Shown here one piece after another: positions 8,456 to 15,879 of a stretch of 64,000 bases of DNA (position 1 is its first letter; each line of letters begins with the position of its first letter). The translations under genes were made by a program, and so were the position numbers. Source of the DNA: an uncultured Mollicutes bacterium (GTDB taxonomy: Bacteria > Bacillota_I > Bacilli_A > RFN20 > CAG-826); assembly GCA_900539595.1 (NCBI GenBank), contig UQCQ01000001.1, positions 62,001 through 126,000 of the forward strand. The letters run 5' to 3'. The notes below the pieces were generated by a model. That model was not told the origin of the DNA. It ran no database searches and worked only from the letters and a program-made list of their open reading frames with translations.

Positions 8456-9664
8456 TTAGGCTAAAGCACGATTGAAAATGGATTCGCAACTCGTGAGATA
8501 TTGATTGGATTTCGGTTCCAGGACATAAACTTGGTCCGAATGGCCTAGAGGATCAAGGTAAACCGGGTAGCGATCCAAGAAATCGCGAAGAGTGAGGGAG
8601 GTCTTTGTCGTTTCATCCCCATAATAATATTCCCCATCATCTGCTTCTTTTTCAAAACGGGAACATACCTCTTTTAAGGTAGGGCTATAGCCAATTGCCC
8701 TCGCGTTTTGATAGGCGTTATCCGGATCCATCATGAAATCAATAAATGCATTGGCTAGTTTGCTATTACGGGAGGTAGAAGGAATCACCATGGAATCGAA
8801 GAAGGCCGCGGTGAAATCGGGGACAAAAACGTTAAAATGCACTTCTGAGCCTTCTTCTAATAGAAGATATAACGCGTCGAAGAAGTCCCCAAGCTGAGAG
8901 AAGCAGGCATCGATGGAACCATTCGCGCAGTCTCGTTTCAATTGGTCGTTGCCAAATTCATAGAATCCAGCATTTTTAATTTGGTTCACGAGTTGATCTT
9001 GAAGTTCTCCAGATAGGTCGTTCCCGTCCGTATTGCCACTTAAATCCGTGATATTGGGATTCAAATGGTCCGCCATTAAAGCGCTCGCAACCACCCATCT
9101 GGCCGTATCGTACATGCCAATTTTTGGCTTGGAGGAATATAGAGCAGGGTTATATAAGGAAGAGATGCCATTTTTTTGAATGATTTGGCCCACTTCCGGG
9201 TTATGATCCGAATAGAAAATCGAATAAGCCCCATAAAAATAAGGCATGTAATAAGAGGCGTATCCTTCCTTTTTGGAATCCACCATATATTTGGAAGTTA
9301 GGGAATGAAGCGGGTTCACGAACATCGTTTGATAAGCAGATAAATGGGGGTAATCGGGGTTCGTGACATCCAGTTCTTTAAGACGCCCTTCTTTATAAAG
9401 GGTTTGAACCGTGTAATCCCCAGGAATCGCCACGTCATATGGGGTCGTCCCCGAAGTGATTTTTTGATACATGGCTTCGCTGGAAGTAACGGTTTCTAAA
9501 ATCACTTGGCAGTTCTTCTCTTGCTCAAAACGTTGGACAAGACTCATGTCGATGTATTCTCCCCAGTTTAGGAAATAAAGGATATTCGAAGGCGAGGCGA
9601 GGACTAAAACGGCAAAGACGGTAAATAAGGATAAGCCCATAAGGCCGATGATGATCTTTTTCAT
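8456..9664 (-). CDS. potD: Spermidine/putrescine ABC transporter, substrate-binding protein
   Basis: 402 residues. An N-terminal hydrophobic segment (4-23) acts as signal or anchor; there is no lipobox Cys, so it is probably membrane-anchored by an uncleaved helix. Mature part begins ILYFLNWGEYIDMSLVQRFEQE, a PotD/PotF motif whose key part is LNWGEYID. Other family features are TSGTTPYDVAIPGDY and PSTSRNSKLANAFIDFMMDP. It captures polyamine outside the membrane and delivers it to PotBC. It overlaps potC by 4 bp; last transporter gene of the operon. Confidence 0.93.
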   Translation of the reverse strand: MKKIIIGLMGLSLFTVFAVLVLASPSNILYFLNWGEYIDMSLVQRFEQEKNCQVILETVTSSEAMYQKITSGTTPYDVAIPGDYTVQTLYKEGRLKELDVTNPDYPHLSAYQTMFVNPLHSLTSKYMVDSKKEGYASYYMPYFYGAYSIFYSDHNPEVGQIIQKNGISSLYNPALYSSKPKIGMYDTARWVVASALMADHLNPNITDLSGNTDGNDLSGELQDQLVNQIKNAGFYEFGNDQLKRDCANGSIDACFSQLGDFFDALYLLLEEGSEVHFNVFVPDFTAAFFDSMVIPSTSRNSKLANAFIDFMMDPDNAYQNARAIGYSPTLKEVCSRFEKEADDGEYYYGDETTKTSLTLRDFLDRYPVYLDPLGHSDQVYVLEPKSNQYLTSCESIFNRALA

Positions 9665-10497
9665 TCTTTCTCCCCTTTCTTTTTCGACGATTCATAAAGG
9701 GAACAGGCAAGAACGATGCCCAAGGTAACAAACGTCAACAAAGCGTTAAAAGCATAGCTCCCCGCGGAGAAATTCTTTTTGGTGTAGGAGCTATAAACGT
9801 AGTTGGAGAAATTGGAGAAGCCATTTCCTTGGGTGTAGAAGGAAATGACAAAGTCATCAATCGACAAGGTAAAAGCAATGAGGGCCCCTGTCAAAATAGC
9901 CGTGGATAAAGACGGAATGACAACTTTGAAGAGGGATTTTGTCGGGCTGCAGCCTAAATCCTGAGCCGCCTCAAAAACCGCTTCATCCGTTTGCTCTAAT
10001 TTTGGCAAAACCATCAAAATAACATAGGGAATCATGAAGAAAACGTGGGCCAAGGTCATGGAGGCAAAGCCAAAAATATGAGGGAAAATCGGTTTGACCA
10101 AAGAGCAGACGAGCATGATGGAAATACCGGTGACGATTTCGGAATTGAGCATTGGAATCTCGTTTAAGAAATCCATCGTTTTCCGGGCTTTCTTTTCCAG
10201 AGCATGGATGCCAATGGAAGCGAATAAGCCACCAACCGTTGCGAAAACCGTTGCCCAGAAAGAAACCAGAAGCGAATCCAAAATGGAAGTATATAGTTGT
10301 CGATTCGTGAAAATTTCCGCGTAATTCTTCCAGGTAAACCCACCCCAAGATAGAGGGGAAATGGAATTAGCCCCGGCGTTGAAAGATTGATACATGATCA
10401 AAACAACGGGGACGTACATGGAAGAAAGCACCAAAACGACGAAGGCGGCCTTGAAAACGGAAAGCAAAACCTGCTTCCAACTTGATTTTTCTAGCAT
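9661..10497 (-). CDS. potC: Spermidine/putrescine ABC transporter permease
   Basis: 278 residues, six membrane helices. The EAA loop that docks with the ATPase is EAAQDLGCSPTKSLFKVVIP, near residue 175. The PotC hallmark SIDDFVISFYTQG follows. It forms the membrane channel with PotB. It overlaps potB by 7 bp and potD by 4 bp, the sign of translational coupling. Confidence 0.95.
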   Translation of the reverse strand: MLEKSSWKQVLLSVFKAAFVVLVLSSMYVPVVLIMYQSFNAGANSISPLSWGGFTWKNYAEIFTNRQLYTSILDSLLVSFWATVFATVGGLFASIGIHALEKKARKTMDFLNEIPMLNSEIVTGISIMLVCSLVKPIFPHIFGFASMTLAHVFFMIPYVILMVLPKLEQTDEAVFEAAQDLGCSPTKSLFKVVIPSLSTAILTGALIAFTLSIDDFVISFYTQGNGFSNFSNYVYSSYTKKNFSAGSYAFNALLTFVTLGIVLACSLYESSKKKGEKE

Positions 10498-11291
10498 GCG
10501 ACCCCCCTCTTTCGGCTTTGGATTTTCGTCAAAACGAATACCAAGGCCAAAATCACCACGGAGACGAACAAGGAAAGCAGGGAGCCAAAGCTGTAATTGT
10601 TCTTCTCGAAGACGCTTTGGATGAGGTTGCCCACTAGCCTAACCCTTCCTTGCCCAATCGTCTGGGAAATGGCAAATCCCGTCGCGGCAGGAAGGAAAAC
10701 CATTAAGACTCCACTGGAAACGCCTTCCATGGATAAAGGAAGCGTCACCTTGAAGAACGTCTTAAAGGCATTCACGCCCAAATCACGAGATGCTTCCAAA
10801 CAGCTGCGGTCTAATTTCTCCAAAATCGTGTAGATTGGGAAAATCATGAAGGGGAGATAGGTCGTGACCGTGACGGCAATGACCGCGCCCGTGGAACCCA
10901 ATAGATTCATCGCGGCGAAGAAATCCGTGGAGAACAAGCGGAGCCAGCTGACGATGCGGAGCATGGAATTGCTCCACATGGGAAGAATCATGAGCAGCAA
11001 CACGAGCTTCTTGTTCTTTAGTTTAGAGAAGGAAAGGAAATAGGCGGTGGGGTAGCCAAGCAACAAGCAAATGACAACCGTTGACACGGCAACCACCAAG
11101 GAATTCCATAACGCCTTTAAAATGGAAGGATCGGCTAAGCGGAAATAGGAATCGAAAGAAAAACTAGCCGTAGAAAAATCCATCGCGTTGATTTGCAAAA
11201 ACGTTAAAATCAACATGACGAATAGCGGGACCACGACAAAAAGGACCAGCCAAACAAAATAGGGAATCGCGTACCCTTTGAATCGTTTCAT
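10491..11291 (-). CDS. potB: Spermidine/putrescine ABC transporter permease
   Basis: 266 residues with six helices. Visible PotB features are PYFVWLVLFVVVPLFVML at the N-terminus, LLMILPMWSNSMLRIVSW, and the EAA loop EASRDLGVNAFKTFFKVTLP near residue 165. It pairs with PotC in the membrane. The start overlaps the potA end by 4 bp. Confidence 0.95.
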   Translation of the reverse strand: MKRFKGYAIPYFVWLVLFVVVPLFVMLILTFLQINAMDFSTASFSFDSYFRLADPSILKALWNSLVVAVSTVVICLLLGYPTAYFLSFSKLKNKKLVLLLMILPMWSNSMLRIVSWLRLFSTDFFAAMNLLGSTGAVIAVTVTTYLPFMIFPIYTILEKLDRSCLEASRDLGVNAFKTFFKVTLPLSMEGVSSGVLMVFLPAATGFAISQTIGQGRVRLVGNLIQSVFEKNNYSFGSLLSLFVSVVILALVFVLTKIQSRKRGVAC

Positions 11292-13141
11292 TGGGCCGTC
11301 TCCTCTTCTTTCCGGGCCTTCTCGCGAAGAAGGCGGATTTCCCGGGGTTGTTCTTCGTCCTCCACCTTCATCAAGTGGATTTCATAGAAGTCGATTTTGA
11401 GTCCAACTTCCTGCCCAATTTCGGCATTTTGATAATCCGTCACCATCAACGTGGTTCCTTCGCATTGGATCCAGAGGTTGAAAGAGACACCCGTAAAGGC
11501 AGTTTTGACCACCGTTCCATGAAGAATCGCGCTTTCGGGATCTTCAAAAACCAAATCAAAGTCCTCGGGACGAATGACCGCATCGACGACTTCTCCCGGG
11601 ACAAAGTTCATGATGTAGGTGGAGAAATTTTGGCCAAGGAATGAAACCCTGCGGTTTCCAAGGTAAGTTCCTTCCATGATGTTCGCCCCTTCGTAGTTGG
11701 CCAAAAGCTTGGCTTTGTTTTCGTGGATGGATTCGCAATAGATGTTTTCCGGGGCAACCGTTAAGGGAATTTCTTGTCCCACTTGGTATTTTTCGTCGGA
11801 TTCGACATGAATACGAGAGGATTCGATATCCACGTCTAATTCATATTTGTTCTCGGCGAAGCGGACTCCGCTTACCTTGCCAATCCATTTGGCGATTTTA
11901 GGGGAGCAGACATCGAAGTCTTCTTTTTCAACCACCACATACATGGGGTCTCCCACGCGGAAATCATCCGCGGAAACCTTGAAGGTCTTCCCCAAAATTT
12001 CTAAACGGCGGGGAGCGCTATAAACGCCACGAAGCAAATTGGCTTCTCCAATAAAAGTGGCGACAAAACGATTCACCGGGGCATTGTAGATGTCTTCAGG
12101 GCGACCCATCTGTTGGATTTTGCCTCCATTCATGACCACCACTGTATCCGACATGACCATCGCCTCTTCTTGGTCATGGGTGACAAAAATAAAGGTGATG
12201 CCCAACTTCCTTTGCATTTCGCGAAGTTCTAGGCGCATCGCTTTGCGGAGTTTTAAATCCAAGGCGGACAAGGGTTCGTCTAAAAGCAAAATACGAGGTT
12301 TGTTCACGATGGCCCTAGCAATAGCAACACGCTGCATCTGACCACCGGAGAGGGAGGAGATGCTGCGATTTTCGTATCCTTCGAGGTTTACGAATTTCAA
12401 GGCTTTTAAAACTTCTCCATGGATTACGTTCTCTTTGAAGTGACGGTCCTTGAGACGGGAGATCATATCAAAATAGGGATCCGTGGATTCCACTTGTTTC
12501 AAAATGATGTCTAAGGCCAAATTTGCCTTGGAAGAAGAATCGATTTGATAATGGTTATCCAAAGATAATCCTTTCAAAATTTCATCCACGTCCTTGCTGA
12601 TTTCTCCATACGTCTTAGGTTTTTTCGTTTTCTTCAATGCAGCGAAGGAATCGATAAGTTTATAAGAGGGAGAAGCCTCTTGGAAATGAGTCACGACATA
12701 ACGCAAAACGTCTTTGGGTTTTTCGATGTGGGAGAGGATTTTCATGAGGCCATCCACCTCTTCTTCCTCAAAGCCCTTCTCGTTCATCATATTCATGGTT
12801 CCGATGTCATAAACATTGGAATAGACGTTGTTGCGGAGTCCGAACGCGATGTTATCGAAAATGGAAAGATGAGGGAAAAGGGAATAACGTTGGAAAACCG
12901 TATTGATCGGACGTTTATGCGCGGGCAAGTCTTGAATTTCCACCCCATCTAAAAGGAGCTGTCCTTCCTGCATGGTTTCAAATCCTCCGATGATGCGGAG
13001 AATCGTGGTCTTCCCGCATCCGGACGGGCCTAAAAAGGTCACGAATTCATTCTCGTTGACCGAGAGGTTGTAATGATCCAAGATGACGTTATCGCCATAG
13101 GATTTTTTGATGTTTCTGAGTTCGAGGATTTTATGTGCCAT
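11288..13141 (-). CDS. potA: Spermidine/putrescine ABC transporter ATPase with large insertion in the nucleotide-binding domain
   Basis: 617 residues, against about 370 for typical PotA. Walker A GPSGCGKTT is at 38-46, the Q-loop Gln at 84, the signature LSGGQ at 264-268, Walker B ILLLDEP near 284-290 and the H-loop THD near 317. The Q-loop to signature distance is about 180 residues instead of about 50, because some 130 Lys/Asp-rich residues (about 104-240) are inserted. After the ATPase come two TOBE-like modules rather than one (about 365-480, GEANLLRG; about 485-605, YEGANIMEG). Mycoplasma PotA proteins are known for a similar insertion. AAGGAA precedes the ATG. First gene of the operon. 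Confidence 0.95.
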   Translation of the reverse strand: MAHKILELRNIKKSYGDNVILDHYNLSVNENEFVTFLGPSGCGKTTILRIIGGFETMQEGQLLLDGVEIQDLPAHKRPINTVFQRYSLFPHLSIFDNIAFGLRNNVYSNVYDIGTMNMMNEKGFEEEEVDGLMKILSHIEKPKDVLRYVVTHFQEASPSYKLIDSFAALKKTKKPKTYGEISKDVDEILKGLSLDNHYQIDSSSKANLALDIILKQVESTDPYFDMISRLKDRHFKENVIHGEVLKALKFVNLEGYENRSISSLSGGQMQRVAIARAIVNKPRILLLDEPLSALDLKLRKAMRLELREMQRKLGITFIFVTHDQEEAMVMSDTVVVMNGGKIQQMGRPEDIYNAPVNRFVATFIGEANLLRGVYSAPRRLEILGKTFKVSADDFRVGDPMYVVVEKEDFDVCSPKIAKWIGKVSGVRFAENKYELDVDIESSRIHVESDEKYQVGQEIPLTVAPENIYCESIHENKAKLLANYEGANIMEGTYLGNRRVSFLGQNFSTYIMNFVPGEVVDAVIRPEDFDLVFEDPESAILHGTVVKTAFTGVSFNLWIQCEGTTLMVTDYQNAEIGQEVGLKIDFYEIHLMKVEDEEQPREIRLLREKARKEEETAQ

Positions 13142-13300
13142 ATTGGGTTCCTTGCTAGAAAAAAGGGAAAAGAAAAGTCCTAGAGTAAACTAGGACGGGC
13201 AACGTTAACGGAATACACTCTCTCCATTGTGGTGCCCCGAAGGCGGAACGAGTGCAAGAACGAACTTCTTCTTTTTCACGGGCACTATCATAATACGTTC
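13142..13300 (-). promoter_or_regulatory. Structured leader of potABCD with terminator-like hairpin
   Basis: On the minus strand a -10-like TATGAT (13287-13292; weak -35) is followed by about 140 nt of leader. It contains a 7-bp stem TGCACTC/GAGTGTA (13250-13256 with 13214-13220, one G-U pair) with an inner GCC-TTCG-GGGC, then a hairpin GTCCTAG/CTAGGAC (13177-13196) followed by a T-rich run at 13160-13176. The second resembles an intrinsic terminator placed 20-35 nt before potA. No known riboswitch class was recognised. Confidence 0.45.
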
Positions 13301-13429
13301 TTACCAAGATAAAAGAAAAATTTTCAATATCTCAAAACATTGAAAACTGTTGTCGGAACATAACGCATTAATGAACGGGCTTTTTCATCCTTTTTCATTC
13401 GCTTATTTTCCTGTTTGTCTTTTCCTTTT

Positions 13430-13459
13430 TTTCGCAAATGTCATATACTTTTTGCGAAA
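13430..13459 (+). promoter_or_regulatory. Operator/promoter of the AbiEi-type antitoxin gene
   Basis: A perfect inverted repeat, TTTCGCAAA (13430-13438) and TTTGCGAAA (13451-13459), has arm centres 21 bp apart. A -10-like TATACT (13444-13449) sits between the arms. Antitoxins of this kind repress their own promoter, so this is the likely binding site. Confidence 0.6.
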
Positions 13460-13467
13460 GGTTATCA

Positions 13468-14106
13468 ATGTCAAACATACAGAAAAAAATACTCGAACGT
13501 TTGGAGGCGTCCTCATTAAAAGCGTTTACTTCTCGTGACTTTATGGACCTCGGCAACTATAAATTGGTCAGCAAGGCATTGGAAACGCTTACCAACGATG
13601 GAACCCTGAGAAGGGCGAGGCGGGGCATTTATTATCTACACAAAATTCACACTGTTCTAGGAATGGAAGAGATGCCTAGCATCGACGACATCGCTCATGC
13701 AATCGCCCGCCAATTTAATTGGACAATCACCCCTAGTGGCAATTACGTTTTGAACATGCTGGGGCTATCTACTCAGGTTCCTCAACAATTTGTTTACATA
13801 TCCTCCGGACCCTATAACACCTTTGATGTGTTTGGCTGTACAATTATTTTCAAGCACTCCGCTAGCAAAGATATTTGTGGGCTATCGAATAACAATCGAC
13901 TTGTCATTCAAGCAATCAAAGAACTCGGCAAGGGGGGCGTATCGGACAAAGATAGGGCTAGGTTTTCCGCATTTCTATCCAAAACCGACAAAGAAGAAAT
14001 TCGAAACGGGATGAAAATAACAGTTTGGATCAATCAAGAAATGAGGAGAATTTTAAGTGTATCAAATTGCAAAACTGAAGCCAGAGGACAGGGCGGTCCT
14101 CTTTAA
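13468..14106 (+). CDS. AbiEi-like / DUF6088 antitoxin-type regulator (orphan)
   Basis: 212 residues from the ATG at 13468, which follows AAAGG by 6 nt; the ATG 30 bp upstream has no site and lies inside the operator. The N-terminal part is a winged helix (SSLKAFTSRDFMDLGNYKLV, then ALETLTNDGTLRRARRGIYY), the layout of AbiEi/DUF6088 proteins that neutralise AbiEii nucleotidyltransferase toxins and repress their operon. The central part (TITPSGNYVLNMLGLSTQVP) is also typical. The expected AbiEii gene directly downstream is reduced to a stub, so this protein now lacks a local partner. Confidence 0.8.
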   Translation: MSNIQKKILERLEASSLKAFTSRDFMDLGNYKLVSKALETLTNDGTLRRARRGIYYLHKIHTVLGMEEMPSIDDIAHAIARQFNWTITPSGNYVLNMLGLSTQVPQQFVYISSGPYNTFDVFGCTIIFKHSASKDICGLSNNNRLVIQAIKELGKGGVSDKDRARFSAFLSKTDKEEIRNGMKITVWINQEMRRILSVSNCKTEARGQGGPL

Positions 14107-14194
14107 TTCATACGCCATTCAAGCAGGCTTATCCTCTGTTGTTTCTAAAACCTCTTTTTTCGGTGTCTTTTTCTCTAAATGCAACGGTTTATGA
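14057..14194 (+). pseudogene. Remnant of an AbiEii-like toxin gene
   Basis: A GTG at 14057 overlaps the antitoxin 3' end in another frame, as is usual for abiEi-abiEii pairs. Its first 16 codons read VYQIAKLKPEDRAVLF, very close to the usual AbiEii N-terminus. The frame stops after 45 codons, and from about 14119 on it is antisense to the ribU 3' end. The nucleotidyltransferase domain (about 250-300 residues) is absent. A deletion fusing the toxin start to the ribU end is the simplest reading. Confidence 0.6.
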
Positions 14195-14850
14195 AGGAAA
14201 TGGTAAAGAACAAAGGTCAAAACTGTTATTACGGCGTCTTTTAAAAGATTGAAAGGCAAAACGGCGATGAGGCCATAGCTCCACTTCACATCGCTTATCA
14301 TCGGCATCGCCTTCTGCATCAACGCGAGCAACGACGCTTCTTCCATTCCCATCATGAAAACATAGAAAGGAATCAGGATATAAACGTTGAATAGCATGGC
14401 GCTCAAAACTTGGATGACCGTGGCGACACTCATGCCAGCAATCGCGCCTTTTAACGTTCGGAACCGCTTATAAATCCAGGTCGCGGGAAGGCAATAAAGG
14501 GAGCTAAGCAATAAATCTCCGAATTCCCCGACACCCATCGTATTGGTTAACGGCAACTTGATGATCGTTTTGACAAATAGAACCAAGAAGCCCGATAAAG
14601 GCCCATAGGCAAAGCCGCAAATAAACGCGGGCAATTCATCGAGATGAATCTTTAAAAACGAAGGGAAAAATGGCAAGGGGATATTAAAGATGGGCACGCA
14701 ATACAAAATCGTGGACAGCGCCCCGAAAATCCCAACGCGGGCTACCAGCCTCGTCCCATTGTAATCGGGACGTTTTTTGGCCAAAACCATAGCCACGATA
14801 ATGCCGATAAGCAAAGCGGCACTGAGCAGCCCTACAGCGAACCATTTCAT
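14119..14850 (-). CDS. ribU: Riboflavin ECF transporter S component
   Basis: 243 residues with about six hydrophobic helices and a Lys-rich tail. Family signatures: ALSTILYCVPIFNIPLPFFP, HLDELPAFICGFAYGPLSGF and MGVGEFGDLLLSS. It binds riboflavin and needs the shared EcfAA'T module, not encoded in this window. The FMN riboswitch in its leader strongly supports riboflavin as substrate. The Shine-Dalgarno (TTAGGAGGC) lies inside the riboswitch expression platform. An extra N-terminal helix (4-24) is present. Its end abuts the AbiEii stub. Confidence 0.93.
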   Translation of the reverse strand: MKWFAVGLLSAALLIGIIVAMVLAKKRPDYNGTRLVARVGIFGALSTILYCVPIFNIPLPFFPSFLKIHLDELPAFICGFAYGPLSGFLVLFVKTIIKLPLTNTMGVGEFGDLLLSSLYCLPATWIYKRFRTLKGAIAGMSVATVIQVLSAMLFNVYILIPFYVFMMGMEEASLLALMQKAMPMISDVKWSYGLIAVLPFNLLKDAVITVLTFVLYHFLHKPLHLEKKTPKKEVLETTEDKPA

Positions 14851-14852
14851 AG

Positions 14853-14883
14853 AAAAAGCCTCCTAAGCATACGCTCCAGAGGC
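14853..14883 (-). terminator. FMN riboswitch expression platform: terminator overlapping the ribU Shine-Dalgarno
   Basis: Minus-strand hairpin from 14883 to 14858: GCCTCT pairs with GGAGGC, then an internal loop and a GC/GC pair, followed by TTTTT (14857-14853). The 3' arm contains the GGAGG ribosome binding site, so the fold could both end transcription and hide the site. Confidence 0.7.
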
Positions 14884-14892
14884 AAAACATCG

Positions 14893-15010
14893 TTCTGCGC
14901 TTTCTTCCATCCGGACTGTACCGTTGGCTTTGGAATTTCACCAAATCGTGCCTTTCGGCTCGCGGGCTTTACCGCCAGTCGACGTAATTCTCGTCGCCCT
15001 GAAGCTTCTC
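14893..15010 (-). ncRNA. FMN riboswitch (RFN element)
   Basis: The minus strand contains the conserved RFN blocks in order: CTTCAGGGCGACGAGAATT-like 5' block, GACTGGCGGTAAAGCC, GCGAGCC, GATTTGGTGAAATTCCAA, AGCCAACGGTACAGTCCGGATGG and a closing AGAA. (The longest conserved stretch, about 14920-14945, is near identical to the consensus.) FMN binding would turn ribU expression down. Confidence 0.97.
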
Positions 15011-15011
15011 C

Positions 15012-15040
15012 ATCATAGCACGGTCCTTTTCGCGCTTCAA
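15012..15040 (-). promoter_or_regulatory. ribU promoter
   Basis: Minus strand TTGAAG (15035-15040), 17-bp spacer, TATGAT (15012-15017) with TG extension, directly in front of the riboswitch. The -35 overlaps the parB stop. Confidence 0.7.
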
Positions 15041-15879
15041 TTCTTAGAATAGGGTTGGGTTTGAAAGGGGATCCCTGCCTTCTTCAAGAAACTTTTCATC
15101 TCTTCTTCGGAAGAAAAAGTGAGGCTAACCGTGTTCCCTTTTTTATAAGAAATAGAGGGGACGTGTAGGGGTTTATTCTCTTTTCCCTGTAATTTTTTGC
15201 AGTATTCCTCCGCCTTACGAACCGACCAGTGATTCTTTTGGATTGCCTTAGCCGCCTCATCGATAAGAGGGGTGGGAAGAGAAACTAAAGCACGGGCTTG
15301 ACCATAACTAAGCTTCCCTAAAGCCACATCATAACGAACCGAGGCAGGGAGCTTTAATAAACGCATCGTATTGGTGATTTGGCAACGGCTTTGGTGGGAT
15401 AAATTAGCAAGGGTCTGCTGGCGATATCCAAATTTCTCGCTTAAGGCATGGCAAAGCAAGGCCATCTCTAAAATATTCGTTTCCCGTTGGTCGCGGGCAT
15501 CGGCAAGAAGCATCAATAACGTCTCTTCGTCCCCACAGTCTACAATTGCGCAGGGAAGGGATAAGATTCCCGCGGCTTTGGCGCCAAAGAAACGTTTTCT
15601 TCCTAGAATCACTTCATAACGCCCCTCTCCTTTTTTACGGACGACAAGGGGGTTATAAAAGCCTTTAGATTTCAATCCTTCGGCAAAATAACGAATCGTT
15701 TTATCCGGAAGAGGGACTTCCTGGATAAAGGAAGTATCGTCAATAAGCAAGGTGGAAATGAGTTTAGCCGGCGCACTTTGATATTCCTTTTCCATCTCCG
15801 CGATAACATCGCTTTGGGAAAATTTCTCAATCAAAGAGGAAAGCGAATCCGATAGCAGTTTGGGTTTATCGCGTTTCAT
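15037..15879 (-). CDS. parB: ParB/Spo0J-family chromosome partition protein
   Basis: 280 residues from ATG 15879, which follows AAGGAGA; the upstream extension inside parA is rejected. The ParB N-terminal domain is seen in PDKTIRYFAEGLKSKGFYNP, a box II ILGRKRFFGAKAAGI, and a central helix-turn-helix FGYRQQTLANLSHQSRCQITN. The CTP-binding GERRxRA motif is altered to GRKRFFGA, so the conserved Glu is absent. The ParA-contact N-terminus is also weak (LLSDSLSSLIEKF). It overlaps parA by 14 bp. No perfect parS site was seen in the window. Role: loads near the origin and works with ParA and condensin. Confidence 0.88.
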   Translation of the reverse strand: MKRDKPKLLSDSLSSLIEKFSQSDVIAEMEKEYQSAPAKLISTLLIDDTSFIQEVPLPDKTIRYFAEGLKSKGFYNPLVVRKKGEGRYEVILGRKRFFGAKAAGILSLPCAIVDCGDEETLLMLLADARDQRETNILEMALLCHALSEKFGYRQQTLANLSHQSRCQITNTMRLLKLPASVRYDVALGKLSYGQARALVSLPTPLIDEAAKAIQKNHWSVRKAEEYCKKLQGKENKPLHVPSISYKKGNTVSLTFSSEEEMKSFLKKAGIPFQTQPYSKN

